This document shows positions 26,479 to 35,392 of a stretch of 64,000 bases of DNA, one piece after another. A program made the translations under genes and the position numbers. The DNA is from Halopseudomonas oceani. GTDB lineage: Bacteria; Pseudomonadota; Gammaproteobacteria; Pseudomonadales; Pseudomonadaceae. The notes beneath the pieces were generated by a model. The model did not search any database and was not told the DNA's origin. It saw only the letters and a program-made list of their open reading frames with translations. The stretch is from NCBI RefSeq assembly GCF_002903165.1, contig NZ_PPSK01000004.1, forward strand, positions 62,001 through 126,000, written 5' to 3'. Position 1 is the first letter of the stretch, and the number at the start of each line of letters is the position of its first letter.

Positions 26479-27936
26479 ATGGGGATCTTCAATATCGCCC
26501 GCTACAGTCGAGAGTCGGGCAGCACCACCGATGCACTGTTCAAGGACCTGAATCTGGCGGCGGATTTGCCACAACACTCCGGCGCGTTTTCTCACCTGAA
26601 TGCGTTTGCCCGTTCCCTTCAGCAACGCATTACCCTGAGCCTGCATGCCGCCGTCGGCATTGCCGCGCATGCCCCCGAGCTGGCACGCATAGCCGCCGAC
26701 AGTCGCGCACACGGCGAGCAACTGGCCCAGTCATCCGAGGAAATTGCCAGCGCCACCGAACAGGTCAGCACCACCCTTGACTCCGAACTGGTGCCCGGAG
26801 CAACAGCGGTTTCCCAGCTATCCAGCGATGTCAGCACCCAGCTACGCCAGTGCGAGCAAGACAGCAGCAACGTACTTGGACAGGTCGACACCATCAACAA
26901 CTGCGAGACCGAACTGTCCGCCCAAATTGGCGAAATCGGCAAGCAGCTGGAAGAAATTACTCAAGTCATCGGCATGATTGCCAACATTTCCCAGCAGACC
27001 AATCTGCTCGCCCTCAATGCCGCCATTGAGGCGGCCCGAGCCGGCGAACAGGGTCGCGGTTTTGCTGTGGTGGCCGATGAGGTTCGGACACTGGCCGGCA
27101 AGACCACTGCGGCGACCGACAAGGTCGCCGAGATCATCGACAACTTTCGCAGCGGCATGCACAGCCTGAACACTGCCAGTACACAGATGCAGGCCGCCGT
27201 CGCCACCGGCCGCGAGCGCATCGTCAGCATGGACCGCAGCCTGAGCGAAGCAACCTCCGCCATGGGCCAGCTGGATCAGCGCATCGCTAGCATCGCCAGC
27301 GGTGCCGAACAGATTGGTGCTGCGGTGCGTTCGGTTAGCCAGGACGTTCAGAGCGTCGCCGGCGTGGCGAGCTCAATGATGCAAAAGGCCTCCTCTGTGC
27401 TGGAACACAGCGAGGCGGTGCGCAGTGAAGGAGACCGCCTGCTCGAGGGCCTTGGTGGCTTCAGGTTGGGCGTGCATCAAGTCATTCGCCAGCGGGTAAC
27501 CGAGATGGCCGCAAGCGATGAGCTGGCGCGCGGTGGTGCCAGCGCCGAACAGGCTATGCAACGCTGGATCGAGCAGGATGGACGCTTTGAACTGCTCTAC
27601 CTGGTCGGTGCCGACGGTGTGCAGGTCAGCGAGAATATTCTCAGCGCCGACCTGAAAGATGGTAGTGGCAGCAGTGCGCGAGGCAAAAACTGGTCAAATC
27701 GCCCGTGGTTCTCGAACGTACGCGACACGCTCTCGCCGTTCATCAGTGATGTCTATCGCTCCGCCGCAACCGACGGATTCTGCTTCACCCTATCTGCCCC
27801 GGTGCTGGATGAACGCGGTCAGCTGCGATACGTCCTGGGTGCTGACATCCGACTTTCTGCTTTGCTCCAGGAAGGACACACGCAGCAGTCGCATGGCAGC
27901 GTGAGCACGCCCAGAGCGCATCCGGCCTGGGCGTAA
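26479..27936 (+). CDS. Soluble methyl-accepting chemotaxis protein with C-terminal Cache-like domain
   Basis: The 485-residue protein has no membrane helix. A coiled-coil signalling region carries the highly conserved hairpin tip SQQTNLLALNAAIEAARAGE (about 171-190), with EQGRGFAVVADEVRTLAGKT after it, and methylation-type helices on either side. Beyond about residue 365 a Cache/PDC-like sensor follows: FELLYLVGADGVQVSENI, RGKNWSNRPWFSNV, ISDVYRS and LSAPVLDERGQLRYVLGADIRLSAL. In most chemoreceptors the sensor is N-terminal and periplasmic; here the order is reversed and cytoplasmic. It should couple to CheA/CheW. AAGGAGCC precedes the ATG. It follows fabB, as does a chemoreceptor gene in P. 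aeruginosa. Confidence 0.88.
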   Translation: MGIFNIARYSRESGSTTDALFKDLNLAADLPQHSGAFSHLNAFARSLQQRITLSLHAAVGIAAHAPELARIAADSRAHGEQLAQSSEEIASATEQVSTTLDSELVPGATAVSQLSSDVSTQLRQCEQDSSNVLGQVDTINNCETELSAQIGEIGKQLEEITQVIGMIANISQQTNLLALNAAIEAARAGEQGRGFAVVADEVRTLAGKTTAATDKVAEIIDNFRSGMHSLNTASTQMQAAVATGRERIVSMDRSLSEATSAMGQLDQRIASIASGAEQIGAAVRSVSQDVQSVAGVASSMMQKASSVLEHSEAVRSEGDRLLEGLGGFRLGVHQVIRQRVTEMAASDELARGGASAEQAMQRWIEQDGRFELLYLVGADGVQVSENILSADLKDGSGSSARGKNWSNRPWFSNVRDTLSPFISDVYRSAATDGFCFTLSAPVLDERGQLRYVLGADIRLSALLQEGHTQQSHGSVSTPRAHPAWA

Positions 27937-27952
27937 AAACCGATCAGACATA

Positions 27953-27981
27953 GCCGGGCAGCCCAAATAAGGCTGCCCGGC
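27953..27981. terminator. Hairpin between two convergent genes
   Basis: GCCGGGCAGCC and GGCTGCCCGGC form an 11-pair perfect stem around the loop CAAATAA. It lies between the chemoreceptor stop and the stop of the oppositely oriented TonB receptor, where a bidirectional terminator is expected. There is no T tract on either side. Confidence 0.6.
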
Positions 27982-27987
27982 CTGCAC

Positions 27988-30039
27988 TCAGAAGCGGTAG
28001 TTCATACCCACTTCAAACGAGCGCTCTGGGCCGACATAAATCCCCTGACGCAAGCCGGTAATGTAGCGCTTGTCAGTCAGATTCTTTACCGCACCCTGCA
28101 CGCGCAGATGATCGTTCACCTGGTACTGGGCCAGCAGATCATACAGCGTGTAGGAGCGCATCTGACCTCCCCAGATACCACCTTCGGCACCAGCCGGGAT
28201 GTCCTTGCGGTTACTCGCGTCACCAAATTGCTCGCCTCGATAGTGCACATTCAGCGCACTGCTGAAACGGCCGTCTGTGTAGTTCAGCCCTGCGTTGGCC
28301 AAGTACTCCGGCGCGTATGGCAGACGGTTGCCCTTGTTGTCACCAGAGCGGAATTCGGACTCAGACACCCAGGTCATGTTGGTATCGATGCTGAAGCCAC
28401 CACCCAGCTCTACGCTCAACGCCGCCTCTAGACCGTAGTGCAGCGTCTTACCGGCGTTGGACTGTGACAGATTCGGATCACTGTCACCCGTAACCACCTG
28501 ATTATCGAAGTTCATGTAGAAGGCAGTGACGTCGTAGGTGTAGGGTCCGTTGCTGCCACGCAGGCCGAACTCGTAGTTGTCCGAACGCTCACCATCGAGT
28601 TTCTGATCTACCAGACCGTCCAGCGCAACGCCGTTGGATGCAGGCGAAAACGCTCTGTACGCACCACCATAAAGCTGAGCAGCAGGCATCAGCTGATAGG
28701 TAAAGCCGATCCCAGGCAGCCACTCGGTATTAGAGGTGGTTTCAGACTCCCCATTCTGAGTGAGCACTTTGCGCTTTTGCTCGTAGGACTCAACACGCAG
28801 GCCGGGGGTAATCGCCAGCCGCTCGCTGATCACGAAGCGATTTTGCACATAGGCTGCAACGCTCTCTGCGCTGTCCTCACGATGGCGGTCGTTGATACCG
28901 GTACGATCCTGGGCGCGCGTGGCCCGAATACGCTTGTCGTCCGATTCTTCCTGCATGAAGCGCAGACCAAACTCGGCCTGGTTGGTCAAACCGAACAGGC
29001 TATGGTCCAGCATCAACCGCGTTTCCGCCCCCAGTCGCTCAAAGCTGCGATTGTTACCGGTCAGATCATCTGTATACACCCAGCGACCTGCGGCGTTGGA
29101 CGCGGCCGTATCGACCGAGTAACGCCAATAATCGCGCGTCATCTCACTCCAGTACACCAAGGTCTGCAAAGTCGCCTGGTCGGACAGGAACCACTCGTGA
29201 TTGATATCAAATGCGCGGCGATCAGTCAGGAAGTAATCGTCGGGCGCGGGATTGTAGGTACGACCATCCCGGTAGTCCTGCAGAAACATGCCGCGATACG
29301 AGATATTCGCGTCGTTCTCGTACCAGGAAAATTTGACGCCGAGGTTCTGGTTCTCTCCGATGGTGCTGCCCGCCTTCAGCATCAAGTCGGTCATATCGTA
29401 GTCGCGATCAAGAAAACCGTCGCTGCGCGCCTTGGTAGCAACCAGACCTGCATAGGCATCACCGGAGGAGCTGCGGCCACCGGCTTCAAGCGTCGCCTCT
29501 CGGGTGTTGAACGAGCCAATCCGGGTCGACACTGCAACCCCCTCAGGCGTCTTGGTCTTGTAGTTGATCACCCCACCAATAGTCGAGGGGCCATAACGCA
29601 GCGAAGACGACCCCTTGAGCACCTCAATACCTTCCATCCGCTGGATACGGGGGTTGTAGTAACGGTCATTTCCGATGAACAGGCCAGGGGCTACCGGAAC
29701 ACCGTCTTCCAGCACCAATGACTTGGATTCACTCGCCGACAATCCACGAATGCCAATGTTGCTGACCACCGCAGACTCTTCCTCGGTCTTGACGTTAATG
29801 CCCGGGATACGGCGCAGCACATCTTCGGTCGAACTTGGTTGCAGGCGCTCGATTTCTTCCCGGGTGATAACCACGACAGCACCGGTCTGGCGCGAACGGT
29901 CATCGTCACCATAACCGACAACGTCAATTGCAGGCAGGGTCAGCGTAGCTGCAGAGTCTGCGAGCGCAGCAGCAGGCAGTGCTGCGGTAGCTACGGCAAT
30001 CGCCACGAGATGGCGCGTAAAGAGCGGTGTTGTTTTCAT
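27988..30039 (-). CDS. TonB-dependent receptor, FecA-like
   Basis: The ATG at 30039 has AGGATCC upstream and starts a signal peptide ending in ALPAAALA. The mature receptor (total 682 residues) has a plug domain with STEDVLRRIPGINVKTEEE, IGIRGLSASES and MEGIEVLKGSSSLRYGPSTIGG. A 22-strand type barrel ends in SFEVGMNYRF with a terminal Phe. Barrel segments such as NISYRGMFLQDYRDGRTYNP and RDYWRYSVD resemble ferric dicitrate (FecA-type) receptors. It has no N-terminal signalling domain, and no fecI/fecR pair is adjacent. A good Fur-box-like site lies about 105 bases upstream, so iron repression is likely. The ligand is inferred only. Confidence 0.87.
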   Translation of the reverse strand: MKTTPLFTRHLVAIAVATAALPAAALADSAATLTLPAIDVVGYGDDDRSRQTGAVVVITREEIERLQPSSTEDVLRRIPGINVKTEEESAVVSNIGIRGLSASESKSLVLEDGVPVAPGLFIGNDRYYNPRIQRMEGIEVLKGSSSLRYGPSTIGGVINYKTKTPEGVAVSTRIGSFNTREATLEAGGRSSSGDAYAGLVATKARSDGFLDRDYDMTDLMLKAGSTIGENQNLGVKFSWYENDANISYRGMFLQDYRDGRTYNPAPDDYFLTDRRAFDINHEWFLSDQATLQTLVYWSEMTRDYWRYSVDTAASNAAGRWVYTDDLTGNNRSFERLGAETRLMLDHSLFGLTNQAEFGLRFMQEESDDKRIRATRAQDRTGINDRHREDSAESVAAYVQNRFVISERLAITPGLRVESYEQKRKVLTQNGESETTSNTEWLPGIGFTYQLMPAAQLYGGAYRAFSPASNGVALDGLVDQKLDGERSDNYEFGLRGSNGPYTYDVTAFYMNFDNQVVTGDSDPNLSQSNAGKTLHYGLEAALSVELGGGFSIDTNMTWVSESEFRSGDNKGNRLPYAPEYLANAGLNYTDGRFSSALNVHYRGEQFGDASNRKDIPAGAEGGIWGGQMRSYTLYDLLAQYQVNDHLRVQGAVKNLTDKRYITGLRQGIYVGPERSFEVGMNYRF

Positions 30040-30397
30040 AGCGGATCCTATTACAGAAATGGACTCTCCCCTCCCGGAGAACGCTGAATTGCCAAGCCCA
30101 GAGGTGCAGACCAGGCAAATCTCGGGCGCCATATAAACCAAAATGATAAGCATTGTTAATTAGATAGGTGTTTAAGGATATTCCGATAGCGCGTCGCTCG
30201 CCCGTAAAACCCTGGGCGCAGACAACGGATACGGCGCAGCGACAAGGCTCGACCGCGCTGTGCGAGCGCCAGGTGACAGAAGCGATTAATGGGGGAAACC
30301 AGCCTCACCGAAAACGGGCGGCGGCGCGCAGAGATACAGCAAGAGACACGGAACCGCAGGGGATGTTTGCTGCGCCCTCGCGGCAGCAGCGAGATGG
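30040..30397. other. Upstream region of the FecA-like receptor
   Basis: About 360 bases lie between the stop of the Bcr/CflA transporter and the receptor start. Apart from a Fur-box-like site and the receptor ribosome site I see no gene here. A short plus-strand frame has no domain and no ribosome site. Confidence 0.5.
30144..30158. promoter_or_regulatory. Fur-box-like operator
   Basis: TGATAAGCATTGTTA matches the 7-1-7 Fur consensus TGATAATnATTATCA at 11 of 14 defined positions and sits in an AT-rich stretch. It is about 105 bases upstream of the FecA-like receptor start, the expected place for an iron-responsive operator. The match is by eye. Confidence 0.6.
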
Positions 30398-31588
30398 TCA
30401 GACGGTATCGGCGAGCTGACGCAGGCTAACCCGTCGTGCCAGTAGCGCCATCAACACCGTCAGCCCCCCACATACGGCCATAACACCCGCCATAGGCATA
30501 GCGCTGTCGTTGTGCAGCACGCCAACCAGTGCCGAGGTAATCCCGGCGATAATGAACTGCATGGTACCCATCAGGGCGGAGGCCACACCGGCCTGATGAC
30601 CATGCCCCGCCAGCGCACAGGCAGAGGCATTGGGTAATACCAAGGCGATGACACCAACGCTGACGTACAGCGGCGGCATGAACAACCACAGACTGTCCAG
30701 CCGTAACCAGGCAATCAGCAGCAGCGCCCAGGTTGCCAGCAAGTAAACGGCGGTCATGCGTTTGATCAGCTGCAACTGGGTCCAGCGCCGCAGCAGGCGG
30801 CTGTTGAGCTGTGCAGTCAGAATAAAACAGGTGGCAACACTGCCGAACAGCCAGGCATATTGATCCGCCGGCACCTCATACAACTCCATGAAGACATAGG
30901 GAGAGCCGGCGATGTAGGCAAACATGCCTGCCATCGCGACCCCGCCGGTCAGCGCATGGAGCATGAACAGTGGCTCCCGTATCAACTCAAGGTAGCGTCC
31001 GATGGAGGTTTTCAGCGGCGGTGGCGTCAAGTGTTGCGGCAGTGTTTCCGGCAGGAAGAAATAGACCGCCAAGGCGAAGATCGCCGAGAACAGCGCCAGA
31101 AACAGGAAGATGCTTTCCCAGCCGCCAATCAGCAATAACGTACTACCCAGCAACGGCGCCAAAATCGGCGCCACGCCCATGATCAGCATTAACTGGGAAA
31201 ACGCCTTGGCTGCATCAATCGGCGCGCACAGGTCACGCACTACCGCCCGGTTAACGACCATGCCCGCACAGCCACCCAGCGCTTGGGCAAAGCGAGCAGC
31301 CAGCAGCCACTCCAGAGACGGCGCCAGCGCGCAACCCAGCGAAGCGAGGCAAAACAGACCAATGCCAAAAAGCAGAGGCCCGCGGCGACCATAAAGGTCA
31401 GCCAAAGGTCCATATATCAGTTGGCCGCTGGCCAGACCGAGAAAATAAACAGACAGGCTCAGCTGGACCTGATCGGTATCCGCCGCAAGCGCCGCCCCGA
31501 TTGCCGGGAAGGCAGGCAGATACATGTCGATGGCAAGCGGACCAAAGGCACTCAAGCCACCCAGAATGAGCAGAATGTAAAAAGGCAT
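30398..31588 (-). CDS. Bcr/CflA family multidrug efflux MFS transporter
   Basis: The 396-residue membrane protein has about 12 hydrophobic segments. The first-helix signature is GPLAIDMYLPAFPAIGAAL, whose D-x-Y-LPA motif marks the Bcr/CflA drug:H+ antiporters. The cytoplasmic loop motif GPLADLYGRRGPLLFG is between helices two and three. Family members export drugs such as bicyclomycin or chloramphenicol and sometimes cysteine. It is monocistronic in appearance; the substrate is unknown. Confidence 0.92.
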   Translation of the reverse strand: MPFYILLILGGLSAFGPLAIDMYLPAFPAIGAALAADTDQVQLSLSVYFLGLASGQLIYGPLADLYGRRGPLLFGIGLFCLASLGCALAPSLEWLLAARFAQALGGCAGMVVNRAVVRDLCAPIDAAKAFSQLMLIMGVAPILAPLLGSTLLLIGGWESIFLFLALFSAIFALAVYFFLPETLPQHLTPPPLKTSIGRYLELIREPLFMLHALTGGVAMAGMFAYIAGSPYVFMELYEVPADQYAWLFGSVATCFILTAQLNSRLLRRWTQLQLIKRMTAVYLLATWALLLIAWLRLDSLWLFMPPLYVSVGVIALVLPNASACALAGHGHQAGVASALMGTMQFIIAGITSALVGVLHNDSAMPMAGVMAVCGGLTVLMALLARRVSLRQLADTV

Positions 31589-31758
31589 GTAACGGGTGTC
31601 CGTGATAGCAATTGCCGTGCAACAGCGCGCACGAGCCGTTGCAGAAACAGTCGGCGTGATTCAGCAGGCTTTCATCATGCCAGAATATGCCGCCCACTGC
31701 CCTGCTGTGTCGCTATCACAGACTGCCCCGTCACGCTGGGACAATCGCTGCGCGCCGC

Positions 31759-31992
31759 TCAGGCCTCGTGCAGACGCGCGTTCAGCTCATCAACCAAAGG
31801 CGCCCACTCGGCATCCTCTCGCATCTGCTCGCTGAGAAAGGCCGACTGCGATGGTGTCCAGAACGGTGCATCCACCAGGCGGGTGTCGTGTGCCAGCGAA
31901 TGGCTGGCAAAAAAGGCATCAATGCTCTCTGCGTCCGACGCCAAACCAAGCTGTTCAAACAAGGTACCGAGGTCTTTCTGGTGCAGTTCCAT
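31759..31992 (-). CDS. DUF2789 domain-containing protein
   Basis: The 77-residue protein starts MELHQKDLGTLFEQLGL and contains FFASHSLAHDTRLVDAPFWTPSQSAFL with EQMREDAEWAPLVDELNARL at the end. This pattern matches DUF2789, a small helical family common in pseudomonads with no assigned function. The ATG at 31992 fits the family start better than a codon ten positions upstream. Confidence 0.85.
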   Translation of the reverse strand: MELHQKDLGTLFEQLGLASDAESIDAFFASHSLAHDTRLVDAPFWTPSQSAFLSEQMREDAEWAPLVDELNARLHEA

Positions 31993-32052
31993 CGTGTTTC
32001 TCCCTGCTGGGGTTGAACTCATATCCTGTTTACACAGAGTAGCCCGCTTGGC

Positions 32053-32304
32053 TCAAGTTCCTTGCTGGGGAGCTGGATCATAGCGATCAGCAGCGGCCTG
32101 CAGCCAGGCTTCCAGATCCTTGCGACGAACCTTTTGCCGCTTCGCCTCGGCCAGGCTGGCCAGCATATAGTCGCGCCAGGCTGGGTCGTCACCGGCCATC
32201 GACAGCGCGAGATCACGATCGGTCCAGCGGCGAATGCGTACAAACAACCACCAGTGAAAATACAGACCACTCAGGGTCGCGATCGCAATAATCAGATAAT
32301 CCAT
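32053..32304 (-). CDS. Small protein with one membrane helix, function unknown
   Basis: The 83-residue protein has an N-terminal hydrophobic helix (about 2-22) followed by a charged cytosolic part with RIRRWTDRDLALSMAG and DYMLASLAEAKRQKVRRKDLEAWLQAAADRY, which looks like an amphipathic helical hairpin. I do not know the family. It lies between an EamA transporter and the DUF2789 gene on the same strand. Confidence 0.65.
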   Translation of the reverse strand: MDYLIIAIATLSGLYFHWWLFVRIRRWTDRDLALSMAGDDPAWRDYMLASLAEAKRQKVRRKDLEAWLQAAADRYDPAPQQGT

Positions 32305-32346
32305 GAATCCTGCTCTTGTCTATTGCTCAGGCCAAGCATGGCACAG

Positions 32347-33246
32347 TCACTCTCCGACAGGTACCGCTGCGGCGCTGGGTCGCGGGCGGTAGAACATCAC
32401 CAGATTGCCGAACAGAATCAGCACCAGCCCGACCACCGCCATACCACGCCACTCATAGCCCTCGTACAGCGTCGACAGGCCCAGCGCAATCAGCGGAAAC
32501 AGCACGGTAGCGTAGGCCGCAGCTCCAGCCCCAATCCGCCCGACCAGCGCAAAATAGGCAGCAAAGCCGATGATCGAACCAATCACGGCCAGATACAGCA
32601 ACGAGCCAACGTAGGTCACGCTCCAATCGACCACAAAGGCATCACCTCGCACCAGCGCCAGCAACAGCATCGCCAACGCGCCGTACCCCATCGCGTAGGC
32701 GTTGGTCGAAAGCACGTCCAGCCCCCGGCGCTGATGGCGCACGCTGATCATGTTGCCGAGCGAGAAGCCATAGGTACCCAGCAGGCTGAGACCAATGCCA
32801 GTCAGCACTTGACCGCTGAGGTGCGCCGACTGCAGGTCATGCCAGAACAGGCAAACGATGCCGACCAGACCCAGCAAATTGGCCCAGAGCAGGCGCCGGC
32901 CCGGACGCAAGCCGAAAAACAGCGCACTGTTGGCCGCGTTGAACAGGGTTGCCAGCGAGAACAGCACCGACTCCAGACCACTGTTGATATAGGCGTTGGC
33001 TGAATAGAAACAGTAAAAATTCAGCCCGAACACGCATACGCCCTGCAGCATGCAGAACAGATGATCACGCCCGCCGATCCGCCGCAATCGGCCCAACAGC
33101 GACAGCACCACCAGCATCAGCGCCGCCGCCAGCGCAAAGCGATAGAACACCGAGACCAGCGGCGCAACCGCGCCGGTCTGCATGGAAATGGCGATCCAGG
33201 TAGTGCCCCAGATCAGGACGGTAGCGGCGTACAGCAATGCGTTCAT
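32347..33246 (-). CDS. EamA/DMT family transporter
   Basis: The 299-residue protein has ten predicted membrane helices in two EamA repeats. It starts MNALLYAATVLIWGTTWIAI, and the second repeat begins near TGIGLSLLGTYGFSLGN and ends with LYEGYEWRGMAVVGLVLILFGNLV. DMT transporters export amino acids or other metabolites; the substrate is unknown. The ATG at 33246 gives the usual EamA N-terminus; the open frame before it is not conserved-looking. A divergent AraC-type regulator starts 176 bases away and may control it. Confidence 0.9.
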   Translation of the reverse strand: MNALLYAATVLIWGTTWIAISMQTGAVAPLVSVFYRFALAAALMLVVLSLLGRLRRIGGRDHLFCMLQGVCVFGLNFYCFYSANAYINSGLESVLFSLATLFNAANSALFFGLRPGRRLLWANLLGLVGIVCLFWHDLQSAHLSGQVLTGIGLSLLGTYGFSLGNMISVRHQRRGLDVLSTNAYAMGYGALAMLLLALVRGDAFVVDWSVTYVGSLLYLAVIGSIIGFAAYFALVGRIGAGAAAYATVLFPLIALGLSTLYEGYEWRGMAVVGLVLILFGNLVMFYRPRPSAAAVPVGE

Positions 33247-33422
33247 GATGCAGTCTCTGGTAATGACAGCCGAGTATCCGCCCTGTGCGGCACAACGGCT
33301 TGCACAGCCTTGCTGCCCGCTTGCACGATCCTGCGCATTTCTGCCCAGTGGCTCGTTACCGGCTTGGCGCAGCACCGCAGCCCGCATACCATAGGCGGCA
33401 GGTCAGAGCATGCGGGGACACA

Positions 33423-34310
33423 ATGTCAGACGAACGCTTTCAGGTATTTGACAGCCTGCGTCGGCACAACACCCGACTGCAGGACAGCACCCGGCTTGGC
33501 AACGGCGTCGGGCTAGCCTCCTGGTACAACGAGCAGGACCTGATCGACCTGGAGAACGCCGATCATCACACCCTCAGCCTGTATATCGCCGATGGCTATC
33601 AGTCCTACTTCAAGGGCACCGACGGTTGGCACAACGGCGGCGGCCCGGATCGGCTGTGCCTGATGCCCCGGCAGTACGCCTCCACCTGGAATATCCGCGG
33701 CCCGCTGTCGTTCGTTCACCTGTATTTCACCGACGCCCATCTGCGTCAGCTGGCGGAACAGACCTGGGATCGCAGCCCGCTGGCGCTGAGCGTCAACGAA
33801 CAGCTGTTTGCCGACGACCCGCAGATCGCCCTGCTCTACCGCCATTTTCTGCTGACCAGCAACTGGCACGACCGTAGCGACAGCCTGACGCTCAGCAGCG
33901 CCAGCAATCTGTTGCTCAATCACGTCCTCAAACACTACACCCAGGTCAGCTGGCAGGACCCGACGATCAAGGGCGGGCTGGCACCAGCGCAGATACGGCA
34001 TATCCGCGACTACATCGACAGCCATCTGGACCTGCCGCTGCAACTGGCCGATCTGGCCGCCCAGTGCCAACTGAGCGAATACCACTTCGCACGGATGTTC
34101 AAACAGAGTCTTGGCGTACCACCGCACCGCTACGTACAGCAACAGCGCCTGATGAAAGCCCAACAGCTGCTGCGCCACAGCACCGCCAATCTGTTGCAGG
34201 TCGCGCTCGCCTGTGGCTTCAGCTCTGCGGCCCACTTCAGCAACCGCTTCCGCCAGCACACCGGTGTCAGCCCGTCGCAGTACCGCAACCGGTGGCAGCA
34301 GGGACGCTGA
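33423..34310 (+). CDS. AraC family transcriptional regulator
   Basis: The 295-residue protein has an N-terminal cupin-like sensing domain. The C-terminal AraC DNA-binding domain has two helix-turn-helix units: LQLADLAAQCQLSEYHFARMF and LLQVALACGFSSAAHFSNRF, with the tail HTGVSPSQYRNRW. The ATG at 33423 follows GCGGGGACACA. It is divergent from the EamA exporter and is followed after 12 bases by the stop of the convergent RhtB-type exporter. The likely target is the EamA gene, by position only. Confidence 0.92.
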   Translation: MSDERFQVFDSLRRHNTRLQDSTRLGNGVGLASWYNEQDLIDLENADHHTLSLYIADGYQSYFKGTDGWHNGGGPDRLCLMPRQYASTWNIRGPLSFVHLYFTDAHLRQLAEQTWDRSPLALSVNEQLFADDPQIALLYRHFLLTSNWHDRSDSLTLSSASNLLLNHVLKHYTQVSWQDPTIKGGLAPAQIRHIRDYIDSHLDLPLQLADLAAQCQLSEYHFARMFKQSLGVPPHRYVQQQRLMKAQQLLRHSTANLLQVALACGFSSAAHFSNRFRQHTGVSPSQYRNRWQQGR

Positions 34311-34322
34311 GCCCCGCCACCA

Positions 34323-34952
34323 TCAGGCCGTACGACGCACCAGCGTCAACATCCCCGCCGCAGCGGCGAACAGCCCGGCAAAAGTACGATTGAGCAGGCG
34401 CTGCTGGCGTGGCGAGCGCAACAGGCGAAGCACCCGCGCTGCCAGCCCGGTGTAACCCGCCATAACGATCAGATCGACGGTAATCATGGTCAGCCCCATG
34501 ATCAGGTACTGGCTCAGCAATGGCTGAGAGACATCCAGAAACTGCGGCAGCACCGCCAGCATGAACACCACCGCCTTGGGGTTGCTCGCATTGATCAGCA
34601 AACCACGAAACACCAGCGTCAGTGGCTGACCCAGTGCACGTGGCGCATGTGTCTCATCCACCTGCATGGTCGGCGCCCGCCATTGGCGCAACGCCAGATA
34701 CAGCAGATAGAGCACGCCGAACCACTTGATCAGGCTGAACGCCAGCGCCGAGGTTGCCAGCAGCGCGCCGACACCTGCCGCGACCACCGCAATCTGAATC
34801 ACCAGCCCCAGCTGCAGGCCCAAGGCCGTCCAGTAACCACGAGCAAAACCGTAATTCAGGCCGCTGGACATCGACGCAATGGCACCGGCACCCGGCGACA
34901 GGCTGATGATCCAACAGGCAACAAAAAAGGCCAGCCAGGTTTCGATCGACAT
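34323..34952 (-). CDS. LysE/RhtB family amino acid exporter
   Basis: The 209-residue membrane protein has about six helices with the LysE signatures SLSPGAGAIASMSSGLNYGFARGYWTALG in the first third and GLLINASNPKAVVFMLAVLPQFLD in the middle. Family members export amino acids such as homoserine, threonine or lysine. It converges with the AraC gene. The specific substrate is unknown. Confidence 0.93.
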   Translation of the reverse strand: MSIETWLAFFVACWIISLSPGAGAIASMSSGLNYGFARGYWTALGLQLGLVIQIAVVAAGVGALLATSALAFSLIKWFGVLYLLYLALRQWRAPTMQVDETHAPRALGQPLTLVFRGLLINASNPKAVVFMLAVLPQFLDVSQPLLSQYLIMGLTMITVDLIVMAGYTGLAARVLRLLRSPRQQRLLNRTFAGLFAAAAGMLTLVRRTA

Positions 34953-35033
34953 CGAACGGCTCCAGAAAATTTCAGGGAAGCACTAATGCTAGCAAAACCA
35001 TCGACGGCCGGAGCGATACAGCTGGCAGCGCAT

Positions 35034-35345
35034 TCAGCCCTGCGCTGTACTGCGCCCCACTACCGCCAGAGGAACCACCCGCGCCTCGCGCTGGGCCAGA
35101 TAGCGGGTACAACTCACCCGCAGAAAGGATGCGAAGTTGACTACTTCGCCGCGCAGCTCCATCACCTCGTCGTACAACTTGGTGATCAGTTGATTGGTGG
35201 TCATGTCATCCACCTCGGCGATCTCCTGCAGGATGTCCCAGAACTGATTCTCCAGTCGCAGGGTGGTAACCACACCGCGAATACGCAGCGAACGCGAGCG
35301 CGACTCATACAGAATCGGGTCCGCTTTTACGTAGAGTTCACACAT
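35034..35345 (-). CDS. Ribbon-helix-helix domain protein
   Basis: The 103-residue protein contains IRGVVTTLRLENQFWDILQEIAEVDDMTTNQLITKLYDEV, a beta strand followed by two helices typical of the RHH_4 family (PF13467). A helical C-terminal part (NFASFLRVSCTRYL) follows. RHH proteins bind DNA as dimers through the strand, here VVTTLRL. Targets are unknown. It lies downstream of the DJ-1/PfpI gene on the same strand, 47 bases away, and could be co-transcribed. Confidence 0.8.
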   Translation of the reverse strand: MCELYVKADPILYESRSRSLRIRGVVTTLRLENQFWDILQEIAEVDDMTTNQLITKLYDEVMELRGEVVNFASFLRVSCTRYLAQREARVVPLAVVGRSTAQG

Positions 35346-35392
35346 ACAGATCTCCTGTACAGGGGCTGACCGCAGCCAGCCCCCGGCAGCAA

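Noticed and set aside
28777-29721. Plus-strand open frame within the FecA-like receptor
   Set aside because: The receptor reads through on the minus strand with conserved plug and barrel segments; the opposite frame has no features.
32062-33003. Plus-strand frame rich in Gln, Arg and His
   Set aside because: It is antisense to the EamA transporter. The composition results from reading hydrophobic codons backwards.
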